Part shown: positions 6,591 through 15,927 of the stretch, piece by piece
Layout of the letters: each line of letters starts with the position of its first letter
Numbering within the stretch: the first letter of the stretch is position 1
Source: Geobacter sp. OR-1
GTDB taxonomy: Bacteria > Desulfobacterota > Desulfuromonadia > Geobacterales > DSM-12255
Direction: 5' to 3'
Assembly (NCBI RefSeq): GCF_000813145.1
Contig: NZ_BAZF01000026.1
Location: forward strand, 1 to 48,074
DNA: 48,074 bases
Translations under genes and position numbers: made by a program
Notes under the pieces: model-generated
The model's input: the letters and a program-made list of their open reading frames with translations, nothing else
What the model was told of the DNA's origin: nothing
Databases searched by the model: none

Positions 6591-6600
6591 ATGGTGATGA

Positions 6601-7473
6601 ATGCAAAGAAGACTTCTTTATCTGGCAGTTTCGATCTTCTTCCTCATGCAGGGGGTACTTTTTGCCGCCGAGGTTCCTGCGCTCAAGGGGCGGGTGAACG
6701 ACTATGCCGGGCTGCTCTCGCCGACGGCAGTTCAGGAGATCGATGCCCTGCTTGCCGACCTGGAGCGGAGCGACTCCACCCAGGTCGTGGTTTTGACCGT
6801 TCCGACGCTCGACGCAGAGCCGGTGGAGAGCTTTGGGATCAAGGTTGCCGAGGCATGGAAGATCGGCCAGAAGGGGCTGGATAACGGCGCCATCCTGCTG
6901 ATCGCAAAACAGGAACGGAAAATCAGGATCGAGGTGGGGCGCGGCCTTGAAGGAAAGCTGACCGACCTCCTGGCCGGAAGGATCATCAGGGACGAGATAG
7001 CTCCCTACCTGAAACAAGGCGACTTTGACAGCGGCGTAAAGGCAGGCGTTGCCGCGATTGCAAAGGTAGTCCGCGGCGAGTACCAGGCAAAGGACAAGGC
7101 GCGCGACCTGCGTACCGCCAAAAAAGGGTTCCACCCCTCGCTGACCCTGATTGTCTTCCTCCTTGTGGCGATCGTTTTTCTTGGGTCCATTTCCCGAATA
7201 CTCGGTGGAATTGCCGGTGCCGTGGGGCTTCCGCTGGCGGCCTTCCTCAGCTTCTCCGGGATCGGCATACCGGTCCTGCTCGGCCTGGTGGTGGCCGGCT
7301 TTGTCCTTGGTCTTATTTTAGTCTCGATTTTTGGCGGCGGTGGCGGTGGCGGTGGTTTCTGGTGGGGCGGTCCTTTTGGTGGCTATGGCGGTGGTGGCTG
7401 GGGAGGGTCTGATGGTGGATTCTCCGGCGGCGGTGGGGATTTTGGCGGCGGTGGCGCATCGGGCGACTGGTAA
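6601..7473 (+). CDS. TPM-domain protein with Gly-rich tail (YgcG-like)
   Basis: A 290-residue exported membrane protein. A signal peptide (about 1-23, ending LFAAEV) precedes a TPM domain (about 24-150) with NDYAGLLSP, the VVVLTVPTL strand and IRIEVGRGLEGKLTD, all typical of the YgcG/Psb32 family. Two hydrophobic segments follow (about 178-245), then a C-terminal run of glycine, tryptophan and phenylalanine (GGGGGGGGFWWGG onward, about 247-290). Family members sit with LemA and are proposed to act in envelope stress or photosystem repair; function here is unknown. The ATG lies only 10 bases after the palindromic repeat and has no recognisable Shine-Dalgarno. Confidence 0.88.
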   Translation: MQRRLLYLAVSIFFLMQGVLFAAEVPALKGRVNDYAGLLSPTAVQEIDALLADLERSDSTQVVVLTVPTLDAEPVESFGIKVAEAWKIGQKGLDNGAILLIAKQERKIRIEVGRGLEGKLTDLLAGRIIRDEIAPYLKQGDFDSGVKAGVAAIAKVVRGEYQAKDKARDLRTAKKGFHPSLTLIVFLLVAIVFLGSISRILGGIAGAVGLPLAAFLSFSGIGIPVLLGLVVAGFVLGLILVSIFGGGGGGGGFWWGGPFGGYGGGGWGGSDGGFSGGGGDFGGGGASGDW

Positions 7474-7500
7474 AGCCGCCGCAGCGTTCAAGGGTGAGAC

Positions 7501-8148
7501 GTGAAACAGCGCAGGGGTGAAACCTATTTCAGTGCGACAGAGCTGGAGCGGATCCGCCAGGCAGTGCATGCGGCGGAGCTGAACACCTCCGGCGAGATCG
7601 CTACCATGACGATCGCCGAGAGCGACCGCTACCTGGAGGCCGAGGTCGCTGGCTCTCTGTTCCTGGCAGCGTCCGCATCCCTGGTAATTGCGCTTGCAAC
7701 CCGGCATGTCACAATCTGGTCATATATTCCGATGGCAGTCCTTCTTTATATCCCTTGCTGCATGCTTATCAGAACGTTTCCGCGCCTGAAGCTCCCGTTT
7801 GCCGGTAGGCGGCGTGTTGCCGAAGCAGTGCGCCAGCGGGCCGTCAGGGCATTTTACGAGAAAGGGCTGTATCGGACGCGTCACGAAACAGGGATTCTCA
7901 TCTTCATGTCGCTTCTGGAGCGCAAGGTCTGGATACTGGGCGACCGGGGTATAAATGAACGGATCGACCCGGCATCCTGGGGGGAGATGGCCGGAAGCCT
8001 GGCCCGGGGGATTGCGGCAGGCAACGGTTGCGATGCCCTTTGCGAGGTGATCGGCCGGTGCGGTGCCGAGCTGTCCCGCCACTTTCCCCATCAGGCAGAC
8101 GATGTCAACGAACTGCAGGACGATCTCATCACGGAAGTTCCGAAATAA
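7501..8148 (+). CDS. Second TPM-domain membrane protein
   Basis: A 215-residue protein with no signal peptide: N-terminal TPM half (FSATELERIRQAVHAAELNT then SGEIATMTI), a central hydrophobic hairpin (about 58-100, AGSLFLAASASLVIALA and IPMAVLLYIPCCMLI), then the second TPM half with ETGILIFMSLLERKVWILGD and RGINERI. This split arrangement is seen in the partner gene of LemA-TPM operons. GTG start at 7501 after AAGGGTGAG; the gap to the preceding TPM gene is 27 bases. It ends 17 bases from the convergent minus-strand gene, with no obvious terminator between. Confidence 0.85.
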   Translation: MKQRRGETYFSATELERIRQAVHAAELNTSGEIATMTIAESDRYLEAEVAGSLFLAASASLVIALATRHVTIWSYIPMAVLLYIPCCMLIRTFPRLKLPFAGRRRVAEAVRQRAVRAFYEKGLYRTRHETGILIFMSLLERKVWILGDRGINERIDPASWGEMAGSLARGIAAGNGCDALCEVIGRCGAELSRHFPHQADDVNELQDDLITEVPK

Positions 8149-8165
8149 CTTTCTGTTTATCTGCG

Positions 8166-9254
8166 TCAGAATATCCGGTCGATCATCTCGAAATCGATAT
8201 CATGCTCCGCATTTGCCTGGATCCAGGCGAGTTTCTCATGGTCTTCCGCCGTGATCTTGGATACATCCTCGGTGAGCGCGGTGAAGGTGTCGGCGGTTGT
8301 TTCATGGATACGGATGTAGGGAATGTCGCTCCGGTCGAGGATCTGCTGGCTGATCATCGATACCGGCGCATGGCCGGCGATGACTATGCCCGCTATCTTC
8401 TCTCTCCAGGCCGGAATGTTGTAGAGTGAAGACAGGGTAACGATCAGTTCGTCGCGCGAACTGGTGACGATCAACAGCGTCGATTCCAGCAGCCCGTCCA
8501 CAACTTTTTGCGAAGAGGCCGCGCCGAGCTGGATATGGTGGATGATCCGGTTTCTGACATTGTGGTCACCCTGCAGGGGGAGGTCGAGCAGTTTTGATAT
8601 GTGGGCCAGGGTGGGGTTGGCCAGGATCGGGGAGTAGTTGAACCCGCCCGACAGCTCCAGCGAATAGTCGAACGCCCTTTTGAGGTATTTCAGCGTGGTG
8701 TCCCGTTTTTCGGAGATCAGCTTGTTGGTCATGATCAACCGGACATCGGCCTGCTCGCGCTCGTAAAGAGCCAGGTTGAGCTGGACCGCGTCGATTACGT
8801 TACCGATGCCGCTGCCGGTAACGATCATGACCGGGGCATTCACCAGCCTGGCAACATGGGCGTTGCTCAGCCCGATCACGGCCCCGACCCCGCCGTGCCC
8901 GGCCCCTTCGATTATCAGCAGATCGTTTTCCCGCTCCAGTTTGGCAACCGCATTGACGATGCTATCGGCAAGCGCTCTACCGTCGATCCTCCCATCCAGG
9001 AACTCCCTGGTAAACCCCCTGTTAAGCGGCACCGGGTTCATGAATTCAAGGTCCTGCTCAAGGCCGTAGGTGCGCGCCATCAGGATGGCGTCCATGTCGA
9101 GCTTCATGTCGCCGTATCGTTCGATCTTGGGGCCGATCGGTTTGATGAACGCGACTCGTTCATATTTCTTCCTGGCAAGATGCATCAGCGAGATGCTCAT
9201 GGTGGTTTTACCGCAATTCTGGCCGGTGGCGGCAATGAATATCTTCTTGGCCAT
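8166..9254 (-). CDS. DRTGG-like P-loop protein, dethiobiotin-synthetase-like
   Basis: From ATG 9254 (GGGGGAC just upstream) the protein has 362 residues. The N-terminus KKIFIAATGQNCGKTTMSIS has the P-loop of the BioD/CobB family, and LLIIEGAGHGGVGAVIGLSN is the BioD-like EGAGG motif. The C-terminal third (about 245-340, from LLESTLLIVTSSRDELI) resembles the DRTGG domain found in the N-terminal part of some phosphotransacetylases. Such proteins are annotated as phosphotransacetylase-like or cobyrinic-acid-synthase-like, and their real reaction is uncertain. No biotin genes are nearby. It lies 74 bases downstream of the transglycosylase gene on the same strand, so both may be cotranscribed. An upstream in-frame ATG (9266) would shorten the ribosome-site spacing. 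Confidence 0.75.
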   Translation of the reverse strand: MAKKIFIAATGQNCGKTTMSISLMHLARKKYERVAFIKPIGPKIERYGDMKLDMDAILMARTYGLEQDLEFMNPVPLNRGFTREFLDGRIDGRALADSIVNAVAKLERENDLLIIEGAGHGGVGAVIGLSNAHVARLVNAPVMIVTGSGIGNVIDAVQLNLALYEREQADVRLIMTNKLISEKRDTTLKYLKRAFDYSLELSGGFNYSPILANPTLAHISKLLDLPLQGDHNVRNRIIHHIQLGAASSQKVVDGLLESTLLIVTSSRDELIVTLSSLYNIPAWREKIAGIVIAGHAPVSMISQQILDRSDIPYIRIHETTADTFTALTEDVSKITAEDHEKLAWIQANAEHDIDFEMIDRIF

Positions 9255-9328
9255 GACGTCCCCCAAAGTGTCAAGTATGGAGTAACGATACCGGTAACCG
9301 CGGAAAAAGCAAATGGACTATGGAAATT

Positions 9329-11503
9329 TCAGGATGGGTTGAATGGTGTTGCCGGGAGCGGCAGGCTAAGCCCGTTGAGGTCCATTCCGTATAACCGGGC
9401 ATAGATTGCGGCCGATGTGAGGACCTTTTTTACATAATCACGCGTTTCACCATAAGGAATCTGCTCGATGAATTCATCGGCAGGAAGGGTGCCGAACCTT
9501 TGCAGCCAGCGGTTTACCGTGCCGCCGCCGGCATTGTATGAAGCAATGACCGCTACGATGTTGGTATTGTACTGGGTGATAAGGTCTTTCATATGCCTGG
9601 TGCCGAAACCGATGTTAAGCTCCGGTTCTTTCAGCCGCTCCAAGGGGAGGGTTTTTCTGCCGGCGCCTTCGAGCATTGCCGCAGTAGAAGGCATCAGCTG
9701 CATGAGCCCTACCGCACCGGCCGGGGAAACCGCTGCCGGAGAAAAGCTGCTTTCAGCCTTGATAACTGCGTATACGAGCGCCAGGGGGAGATTGTTGCTG
9801 CCGGCATGTTTGGCCGCCGACTCTTGGAAAGGGCGCGGGAACTGTAACGCCAGGGTCTGGCGCAGGTCTTTGGCGGCGAATTTCCCAGGATCGCGGCCGA
9901 CCAGATTGTAAGCGCCGTTATAATCTTCCATTTCCAGATAAAGTCGGGCGATCCCCAGAAGCTTTACAACATCGGTTGTTTTGGCCTTCGCAATGGTCAG
10001 TTCTTTTCTGGCCTCTTCGTAAAGTCCGAAGGTAATCAATGCCTTGATTCGATCGTTATTTACTGGGAGTGGCAGGGTTTCAAGGGTGTCGCCGGTTATT
10101 GCCGGCAGCTTTGCTTTGTCGGGGTGGCCCGGGTCCCGGTTTTCATCACCACCGGTGTTGGCAAGAGCGTAAAAACTCATCGGAAAGTCGCGCAGCAGAG
10201 TGGCATAGGCTGCCTGTGCCCCCTGTCCGTCTCCGGACAGTGCCCTGACCCGGGAGAGCCAGTAAAGGGCGCGGTCCCTGTTCGGATCGCATTCGGCCAG
10301 TTTGGCGAAATAGTATCCGGCGGTCTGCAGGTCGCGAAGCTTGTATCCGCTCCACCCTGCCTCCCACCATGCCTGTTTTTTAAGGTTTGAATCAGGATAC
10401 TCCTTCAGCAGCCTCTGTAACAGGGAGAGGGTTTCACTCCACTGCTGATCCGATTTTGTTATCAGAGCCGCCTCAAGGATGGCATTGTCCGCTTCATTTG
10501 CTTTGGGCCAGCGGTCCGGCACCTGGAGGAAAGTCTTGACCGCCTCTTCGTGCCGGTCGCATTTGTCCCGGCACCGGGCAATCCAGTAGACTGCCTCCGC
10601 TGCCTGGGCCGGATTCTTGGTTGTGGCAGCGGTTTTGGCAAAGATATCCTCGGCGTCCCGGTAATTGCGGCTGCGGTAAACCGCCTGGCCGTATTTCAGA
10701 TCCAAACGGTTGATGAATTCCTTGCTCTGCCCGCTGCGGGGAATATCCTTAAACGCGGTTACCGCCTGGGAATACTTCTTCAGGTCGAGCAGGGTCGAGG
10801 CGCGGCGGAACAGCTCTTCGCCTGTGTATGTCTCTGGCGGCGATCCGGCAGCCGTGAGTCGCTTCAGGTCATCTTTCGCCGCTGCGGCCTGGGTCGAGGC
10901 CGGGCTTGTCAGCCAGAGAGTTCTGAGTATTTTTGCCGCGGATGCCGGTTCGCCGAGTGCTTCACGGCACAGTGCGATCCGGTACTGGGCGTTGAGGGCA
11001 TCGCTCCCGGACGGATAGGTTTCAATGAACTTCTGGTACGCCGAAGTTGCTGCCTTGAAGTTATTCTGTTCATAAAGGGTATCGGCTAAAAGGATCATAG
11101 CCTGCCGTTTTACCGGCGTGTCCGGGTAGAGCTTCAGCAGCTCCTGCAGCGGTATCAGGGCATCGTCATATCTCTTCAGGGCGTTCAGGGACCGGGCCTG
11201 GAAATAGAGCGCATAATCGGCAAGGATCGGAAAACTCTTTGCCGCTGCCTGGAGATGATTGCTTGCCTCTTCCCACTCTTTTGCTCGGTATGAAGCGACG
11301 CCGGCGATAAAATCCCTTGCCCCTCCGGCAGGGGCGGCCTTGGCAAGTCTGGCGGCTCCGGTATAATCCTTGGAGCGGAGCAGATCGGCGGCAGGGGCGA
11401 CTGTGTCCGCCGGCAGCGGGAAAAGCCGGGACTTCATCCCGGATGCCGGTACGGAAAGGAACAGGAGTAAGAGTAAAGATGCAACAGTAATAAAACGAAA
11501 CAC
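9329..11503 (-). CDS. slt: Soluble lytic murein transglycosylase (Slt)
   Basis: A 724-residue periplasmic protein: signal peptide at 1-22 (LLLLLFLSVPASG), a long superhelical region of TPR-like repeats (about 40-540), and a C-terminal goose-lysozyme-type domain (about 570-705). The catalytic glutamate is about residue 584 in VIKAESSFSP, followed by GAVGLMQLMPSTA, ELNIGFGTRHM and ASYNAGGGTVNRW, the standard Slt motifs. It cleaves the MurNAc-GlcNAc bond of peptidoglycan to 1,6-anhydromuropeptides. It is divergent from RNase R; promoter signals must lie in the shared 209-bp gap. Length agrees with Slt70-like proteins of deltaproteobacterial lineages. Confidence 0.92.
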   Translation of the reverse strand: MFRFITVASLLLLLFLSVPASGMKSRLFPLPADTVAPAADLLRSKDYTGAARLAKAAPAGGARDFIAGVASYRAKEWEEASNHLQAAAKSFPILADYALYFQARSLNALKRYDDALIPLQELLKLYPDTPVKRQAMILLADTLYEQNNFKAATSAYQKFIETYPSGSDALNAQYRIALCREALGEPASAAKILRTLWLTSPASTQAAAAKDDLKRLTAAGSPPETYTGEELFRRASTLLDLKKYSQAVTAFKDIPRSGQSKEFINRLDLKYGQAVYRSRNYRDAEDIFAKTAATTKNPAQAAEAVYWIARCRDKCDRHEEAVKTFLQVPDRWPKANEADNAILEAALITKSDQQWSETLSLLQRLLKEYPDSNLKKQAWWEAGWSGYKLRDLQTAGYYFAKLAECDPNRDRALYWLSRVRALSGDGQGAQAAYATLLRDFPMSFYALANTGGDENRDPGHPDKAKLPAITGDTLETLPLPVNNDRIKALITFGLYEEARKELTIAKAKTTDVVKLLGIARLYLEMEDYNGAYNLVGRDPGKFAAKDLRQTLALQFPRPFQESAAKHAGSNNLPLALVYAVIKAESSFSPAAVSPAGAVGLMQLMPSTAAMLEGAGRKTLPLERLKEPELNIGFGTRHMKDLITQYNTNIVAVIASYNAGGGTVNRWLQRFGTLPADEFIEQIPYGETRDYVKKVLTSAAIYARLYGMDLNGLSLPLPATPFNPS

Positions 11504-11619
11504 GGAGGAACTTCCAAATGAAGGTATTTATGAGCCCGGGCTCAGTGACTGAACGCTCGCCGGGGTGAGTAGATAGTAGCCATATGGGGTTCCAAATGCA
11601 AAAGGTTTTTCGTGACGGT

Positions 11620-11648
11620 TTGACAGTAAAGGTATTGTCAGGCATATT
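11620..11648 (+). promoter_or_regulatory. Possible sigma-70 promoter for rnr
   Basis: TTGACA (11620-11625) and CATATT (11643-11648) are separated by 17 bases, giving a perfect -35 and a 4/6 -10. It lies about 65 bases before the favoured rnr start at 11713. Confidence 0.4.
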
Positions 11649-11712
11649 CGGCATGTCGAACCTGTTGACTAATCGGACAAAATATACTTCGCAGGTCAGA
11701 ATGGGAAACGGT

Positions 11713-13992
11713 ATGAAACCAGACAGGGAAGGGATACTCAGGGCCATCCGCGAAAATGGGGGATCGATGCATTATCGGGAACTCGCGCGGCATTTCGACA
11801 TCGACCGGGTGAGAACAAAGGGGTTTGCCGCTGTTCTCGACCGGCTGGTGTCGGCAGGGGAACTGGTGCTGCTTCGCGGGCAGAGATACGCCCTGCCCGA
11901 CGCCGGTGGGAATGTTACCGGCAGGCTCGCCACGCACCGCGACGGCTACGGGTTCGTTACCCCCGAGGGTGGCGGGCCGGATATATTCATCCCTGCCCGC
12001 TGGCTGCGCGATAATCTCCATGGCGACCTCGTCGAGGTCTCGGTTACCGGCTCAGAGGGTGGCAAACGCGAAGGCAGGGTGATCAGGACTGTTGAGCGCG
12101 GCCAGAAGCGGATCATCGGACGTTATGAGCTGCTTCGTGCCTTTGGCCGGGTGGTCAGCGATGACCCCAGGATATCCCATGAGGTGATCGTTCCGGACAA
12201 ACATGCGGCGAATGCCGTGAACGGCCAGGTTGTCGTGGTGGAACTGACCGGTTACCCCTCGGAGCGGAAGCCGGCAATGGGGCGGATCGTGGAGGTGCTC
12301 GGGTGGCCGGACGACCCGGATGTCGAGGTTCAGACCGTAATCCGCAAGTACGAGCTGCCGGATAAGTTTGCCCAGGAAACCCTTGCCGAGGCCCGCACTG
12401 TCGGGGTGATCGAAGCGGCAGATCTGGCCGGCCGGACCGACCTGCGCAGTCTGACCATTGTTACCATCGACGGCGAGACGGCCCGCGATTTCGACGATGC
12501 CGTGTCGGTACAAAAGGAGGGGGACGGCAGGATCAGGCTCTGGGTTTCCATTGCCGATGTTTCCCACTATGTCCGTGACGGCTTGAATCTCGACCGGGAA
12601 GCATATCTCCGCGGGACCTCGGTCTATTTCCCCGACCGTTGCCTGCCAATGCTTCCCGAGTCGCTGTCCAACGGTATCTGCTCTTTGAATCCGCACCAGG
12701 ACCGCCTGACTCTGACGGCCGAGCTGCTGTTCGACCGGAGCGGCAACCGGATCGAACAGAAATTCTATTCGAGTGTGATCAGGAGTGCGGCCCGGCTCAC
12801 CTATACCCAGGTTGCCGAGGTGCTGGAGGAGCAGAAGCCGGAAACAATGCAGGAGCTGGCTGCAATCATCGGGGACCTGAAACTGATGGAGGAGCTGGCG
12901 CGGCGGCTGATGACGTTGCGCCGGACCAGGGGGAGCCTGGACTTCGATCTTCCGGAGCCGGAGATAATCATCGACATAACGACCGGCACCACGGTTTCCA
13001 TCGCCCGTTCGACCAGGAACATCGCCCATCGCCTGATCGAAGAGTTCATGCTGGCGGCCAACGAGGCAGTTGCCGGGCACCTGGAACAGTCCGGAACCCC
13101 TTCTCTTTACCGGGTTCACGAACCGCCGGCCCCGGAAAAAATTCAGGCGTTCAGCGACCTGGCCGCCGGGTTCGGCCACCATCTTGTCACCGAAGAGGGG
13201 AAAGTAACCGGCAGCGAACTGCAGCGGTTACTGGACGGTGCCGTCGGCAAGCCGGAAGAGTTGATGCTGAACCGCGTACTGTTGCGGAGCATGAAACAGG
13301 CGCGCTATGCAGCGGAAAACCTCGGCCATTTCGGGCTGGCCGCCAAGACCTACACCCATTTTACCTCGCCGATTCGCCGCTACCCGGATCTGGTGGTGCA
13401 CCGGCTGCTCAAGGCCGTGCTTGCCGGGCCGCTTCCAGAATCCGAGATCGAGCATCTGACCACATCGCTCCCCGAAACCGGAGTTCATACCAGCAAGCGG
13501 GAACGGGTGGCGATGGAGGCCGAGCGGGAGCTGGTGGAGCTGAAGCGTCTCCAGTTCATGAAGCAAAAGATCGGCGAGGAGTTCACCGGGTTCATTATCG
13601 GCGTTACTACCAGCGGTTTCTTTGTCGAGCTGACCGAGTATTTTGTCGAAGGGATGGTTCCGCTGACCGGTCTGAAAGACGACTATTATCTCCTGGCGGA
13701 GAAGCAGCATGCCTTGGTCGGGGCCAATACCAGAAGGATGTTCCGGATCGGCGACCGGGTCAAGGTCCTGGTGGCCGCGGTCAGCATCGAACAGAGGCAG
13801 ATCGAGTTTTCGCTGCTAGAGCATATGCCGTTGCAGCAGACCGATGCCGGCTGGGAGATCGACCTGCCGAAACCGAAACGGGTTGTTGGCAAGAGGATCG
13901 TCGTCAAGCATGGCAGAGACCGGGGCAAACCGGACACGAGGCCGGGCACGAAAAAGGGTGGAAACCGCAAGGGCCGCGGGAAGCGGCATTGA
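11713..13992 (+). CDS. rnr: Ribonuclease R
   Basis: About 759 residues. The domains in order are an N-terminal winged helix (MKPDREGILRAIRENGGSMH, RELARHFDI), two cold-shock OB folds (VTGRLATHRDGYGFV and IGRYELLRAFGRVVSDD), the RNB catalytic core (TIDGETARDFDDAVSV with its Asp cluster, then HYVRDGLNLDREAYLRGTSV and YTHFTSPIRRYPDLVVHRLL), an S1 domain (EFTGFIIGVTTSGFFVEL) and a Lys/Arg-rich tail. RNase R degrades structured RNA 3' to 5' and takes part in rRNA, tRNA and tmRNA quality control. The start at 11713 is chosen because homology begins at MKPDREG; 11701 or 11584 are possible earlier starts in the same frame, but the added residues look like untranslated leader. Confidence 0.92.
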   Translation: MKPDREGILRAIRENGGSMHYRELARHFDIDRVRTKGFAAVLDRLVSAGELVLLRGQRYALPDAGGNVTGRLATHRDGYGFVTPEGGGPDIFIPARWLRDNLHGDLVEVSVTGSEGGKREGRVIRTVERGQKRIIGRYELLRAFGRVVSDDPRISHEVIVPDKHAANAVNGQVVVVELTGYPSERKPAMGRIVEVLGWPDDPDVEVQTVIRKYELPDKFAQETLAEARTVGVIEAADLAGRTDLRSLTIVTIDGETARDFDDAVSVQKEGDGRIRLWVSIADVSHYVRDGLNLDREAYLRGTSVYFPDRCLPMLPESLSNGICSLNPHQDRLTLTAELLFDRSGNRIEQKFYSSVIRSAARLTYTQVAEVLEEQKPETMQELAAIIGDLKLMEELARRLMTLRRTRGSLDFDLPEPEIIIDITTGTTVSIARSTRNIAHRLIEEFMLAANEAVAGHLEQSGTPSLYRVHEPPAPEKIQAFSDLAAGFGHHLVTEEGKVTGSELQRLLDGAVGKPEELMLNRVLLRSMKQARYAAENLGHFGLAAKTYTHFTSPIRRYPDLVVHRLLKAVLAGPLPESEIEHLTTSLPETGVHTSKRERVAMEAERELVELKRLQFMKQKIGEEFTGFIIGVTTSGFFVELTEYFVEGMVPLTGLKDDYYLLAEKQHALVGANTRRMFRIGDRVKVLVAAVSIEQRQIEFSLLEHMPLQQTDAGWEIDLPKPKRVVGKRIVVKHGRDRGKPDTRPGTKKGGNRKGRGKRH

Positions 13993-14073
13993 AAACGGGT
14001 TGCACCCGGAACCGCAGCTGTGCTACTTTGCATTGGTTTTGCTCAATAAACTCTTTACCGGCGGTGCATATAA

Positions 14074-14937
14074 ATGGAGAACGAAAAGGGTGGCGATAAG
14101 GTCCTTTCGCTCATAGAACATCTGGTCGAGCTTCGTCGCAGGCTGATAGTCATTGTGATTGCCGTTGTCATCGGCATGGGAGTGGCGTGGAATTTCTCGG
14201 GGCCGATTCTCTCCTTTATCGAGAAACCTCTCACCGGCAAGACCTATCTGACTGAAATAAAGAAATCGGCATACCTGAAGATCAAGGAGCGGTTCCCTTC
14301 CATCTATACCCGGTATCAACTGGATAAGGAGTTCACCGTTACGGCCCGGGACAGGCGGCTCAACTACAGTGCGCCTTTGGAGCCGTTCTTCGTTCAATGC
14401 AAGATCTCGGCTATCGCCGGTCTCATCCTGGTGCTTCCGGTGGTGTTCTTCCAGATCTGGCTTTTTGTCGCCCCGGGGTTGACTGTTAAGGAAAAACGGC
14501 TGGTTCTGCCGTTCATCAGCGTCAGCACGCTCAGTTTCTGCGTCGGCGCGCTCTTTTTCCTGCTGATCATCTGGCCGGTCATAATAAACTTCTCCCTTTC
14601 CTATGAGGCGGAAGGTTTGCAAAGCTGGTTCAACCTCAGTGCCTACGTCAATTTCTGTCTCCGGCTGATCCTGATGTTCGGGCTGATCTTCGAACTTCCA
14701 ATACTGATGCTTCTGCTGGGGCGGTTCGGAGTCGTCAGTTACCCGTTCCTGGCGCGCAACCGGAAATATGCGCTGCTTGCCAGTTCCGTAATCGCCGCCT
14801 TTCATGCCGACCTGATCACGATGTTCGTTATCATGGTGCCGCTGTATCTGATGTATGAAATCAGCATCTGGGTGGTCCTGCTGTTCGGCAAGAAACGAAA
14901 GGCGCCGGATACTGCGGAGCTGGCCACAGTCGACTGA
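14074..14937 (+). CDS. tatC: Divergent TatC twin-arginine translocase subunit
   Basis: A 287-residue six-helix membrane protein with TatC features: LIEHLVELRRRLI at the N-terminus, SAPLEPFFVQCKISAIAGL, and FQIWLFVAPGLTVKEKRLVLPF, the twin-arginine signal-recognition loop. Two things are unusual. The first periplasmic loop (about 50-100) is some 35-40 residues longer than in E. coli TatC, and the usual TPPD motif before the last helix pair reads FHADLIT. No TatA/TatB gene is adjacent. It may be a second, specialised TatC. It is encoded between RNase R and RibF, and its ribosome site is weak. Confidence 0.82.
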   Translation: MENEKGGDKVLSLIEHLVELRRRLIVIVIAVVIGMGVAWNFSGPILSFIEKPLTGKTYLTEIKKSAYLKIKERFPSIYTRYQLDKEFTVTARDRRLNYSAPLEPFFVQCKISAIAGLILVLPVVFFQIWLFVAPGLTVKEKRLVLPFISVSTLSFCVGALFFLLIIWPVIINFSLSYEAEGLQSWFNLSAYVNFCLRLILMFGLIFELPILMLLLGRFGVVSYPFLARNRKYALLASSVIAAFHADLITMFVIMVPLYLMYEISIWVVLLFGKKRKAPDTAELATVD

Positions 14938-14959
14938 TTCTCAAGGATGAGAACTGTGT

Positions 14960-15925
14960 ATGGAGATATTTCGCTCTCTGGAAGATATACCCGCAACTCT
15001 GGGTAACAGCGTCATAACCATTGGGAACTTCGATGGGGTTCACCTCGGGCACCGGGAGATTTTCCGGACGGTCCGCAAGGCAGCGGAACAGTTGCGGGCT
15101 GTTTCGGTTGTGGTGACCTTTGTGCCGCATCCGCTCAAGGTGGTTTCCGCCCCGAAGAAACAGCTCAGGCTGATCAATACCTATACCGAGAAGGAGACCC
15201 TGATCGCCGCCTCCGGAATCGACTGCATGCTGGCGATCCCGTTTACCGAATCTTTTGCCGCGCTCTCCGCCAGGGCGTTTGTCGAGGATATCCTGGTCAA
15301 GAAGCTGTCGGTTGCGCTCCTCATAATCGGTTATGATTATTCGTTCGGGAGCAACCGGCAGGGAAATGTTTCGACCCTGCTGGAACTCGGCCGGGAGTTC
15401 GGTTTCAAGGTCCGGGTGCTGGAACCCATCGGACATGACGGATTGGTTTACAGCAGCAGCAAGGTGCGGGAGCTTATTCAGGAAGGTGACGTGGCCGGGG
15501 TGGTACCGCTGCTCGGGCGTCATTTCTCGCTTGGCGGCACCGTGGTGGCAGGTCATCACCGGGGGGCAGGCATCGGGTTCCCCACAGCCAACATCAGGAC
15601 TGAAAAGGAGCTGGTGCCTGCCAGCGGCGTTTATGCCGTCAAGGTCAAGATCGATGAAACGATTTACGACGGGGCCTGCAATATCGGCAATAATCCGACC
15701 TTCGATAACGATGAGTCGTCCATCGAGGTGTTTCTCTTCGATTTCGCGGGCGATCTGTACGGCAAGGAGCTGCGGATCTATTTTGTGACAAGGATTCGTG
15801 ATGAGCGCCGGTTTTCTGGAATCGACGAACTGAAAAGCGCCATTAGCGCCGATGTGTCCCGATGCCGTGAGATTCTGGCTGCGACAGCGCTGATGGAATA
15901 CCGGGAATACCTGGAGAGAGGCTGA
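14960..15925 (+). CDS. ribF: Bifunctional riboflavin kinase/FAD synthetase
   Basis: A 321-residue RibF. The N-terminal adenylyltransferase has GNFDGVHLGHREIF (HxGH nucleotidyltransferase motif), IIGYDYSFGSNRQGN and YSSSKVRELIQEGDV. The C-terminal kinase domain begins about residue 185 with GTVVAGHHRGAGIGFPTANI, the flavokinase PTAN motif, and includes SGVYAVKVK and NIGNNPTF. It phosphorylates riboflavin to FMN and adenylates it to FAD. Length and domain order are normal. GGATGAG precedes the ATG. The next gene starts two bases after its stop. Confidence 0.95.
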   Translation: MEIFRSLEDIPATLGNSVITIGNFDGVHLGHREIFRTVRKAAEQLRAVSVVVTFVPHPLKVVSAPKKQLRLINTYTEKETLIAASGIDCMLAIPFTESFAALSARAFVEDILVKKLSVALLIIGYDYSFGSNRQGNVSTLLELGREFGFKVRVLEPIGHDGLVYSSSKVRELIQEGDVAGVVPLLGRHFSLGGTVVAGHHRGAGIGFPTANIRTEKELVPASGVYAVKVKIDETIYDGACNIGNNPTFDNDESSIEVFLFDFAGDLYGKELRIYFVTRIRDERRFSGIDELKSAISADVSRCREILAATALMEYREYLERG

Positions 15926-15927
15926 TT

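Noticed and set aside
11664-11687. TTGACT and TATACT as a promoter for rnr
   Set aside because: The two boxes are only 12 bases apart, too close for sigma-70; the TTGACA element at 11620 has a normal spacing.
12052-13182. A 376-codon minus-strand open frame within rnr
   Set aside because: Antisense shadow of RNase R with no recognisable protein features.
12639-14099. A 486-codon plus-strand open frame overlapping RNase R
   Set aside because: It is an alternative frame of the GC-rich rnr gene: composition is Arg/Gly/Ala/Pro-rich without domains, and rnr is complete and conserved.
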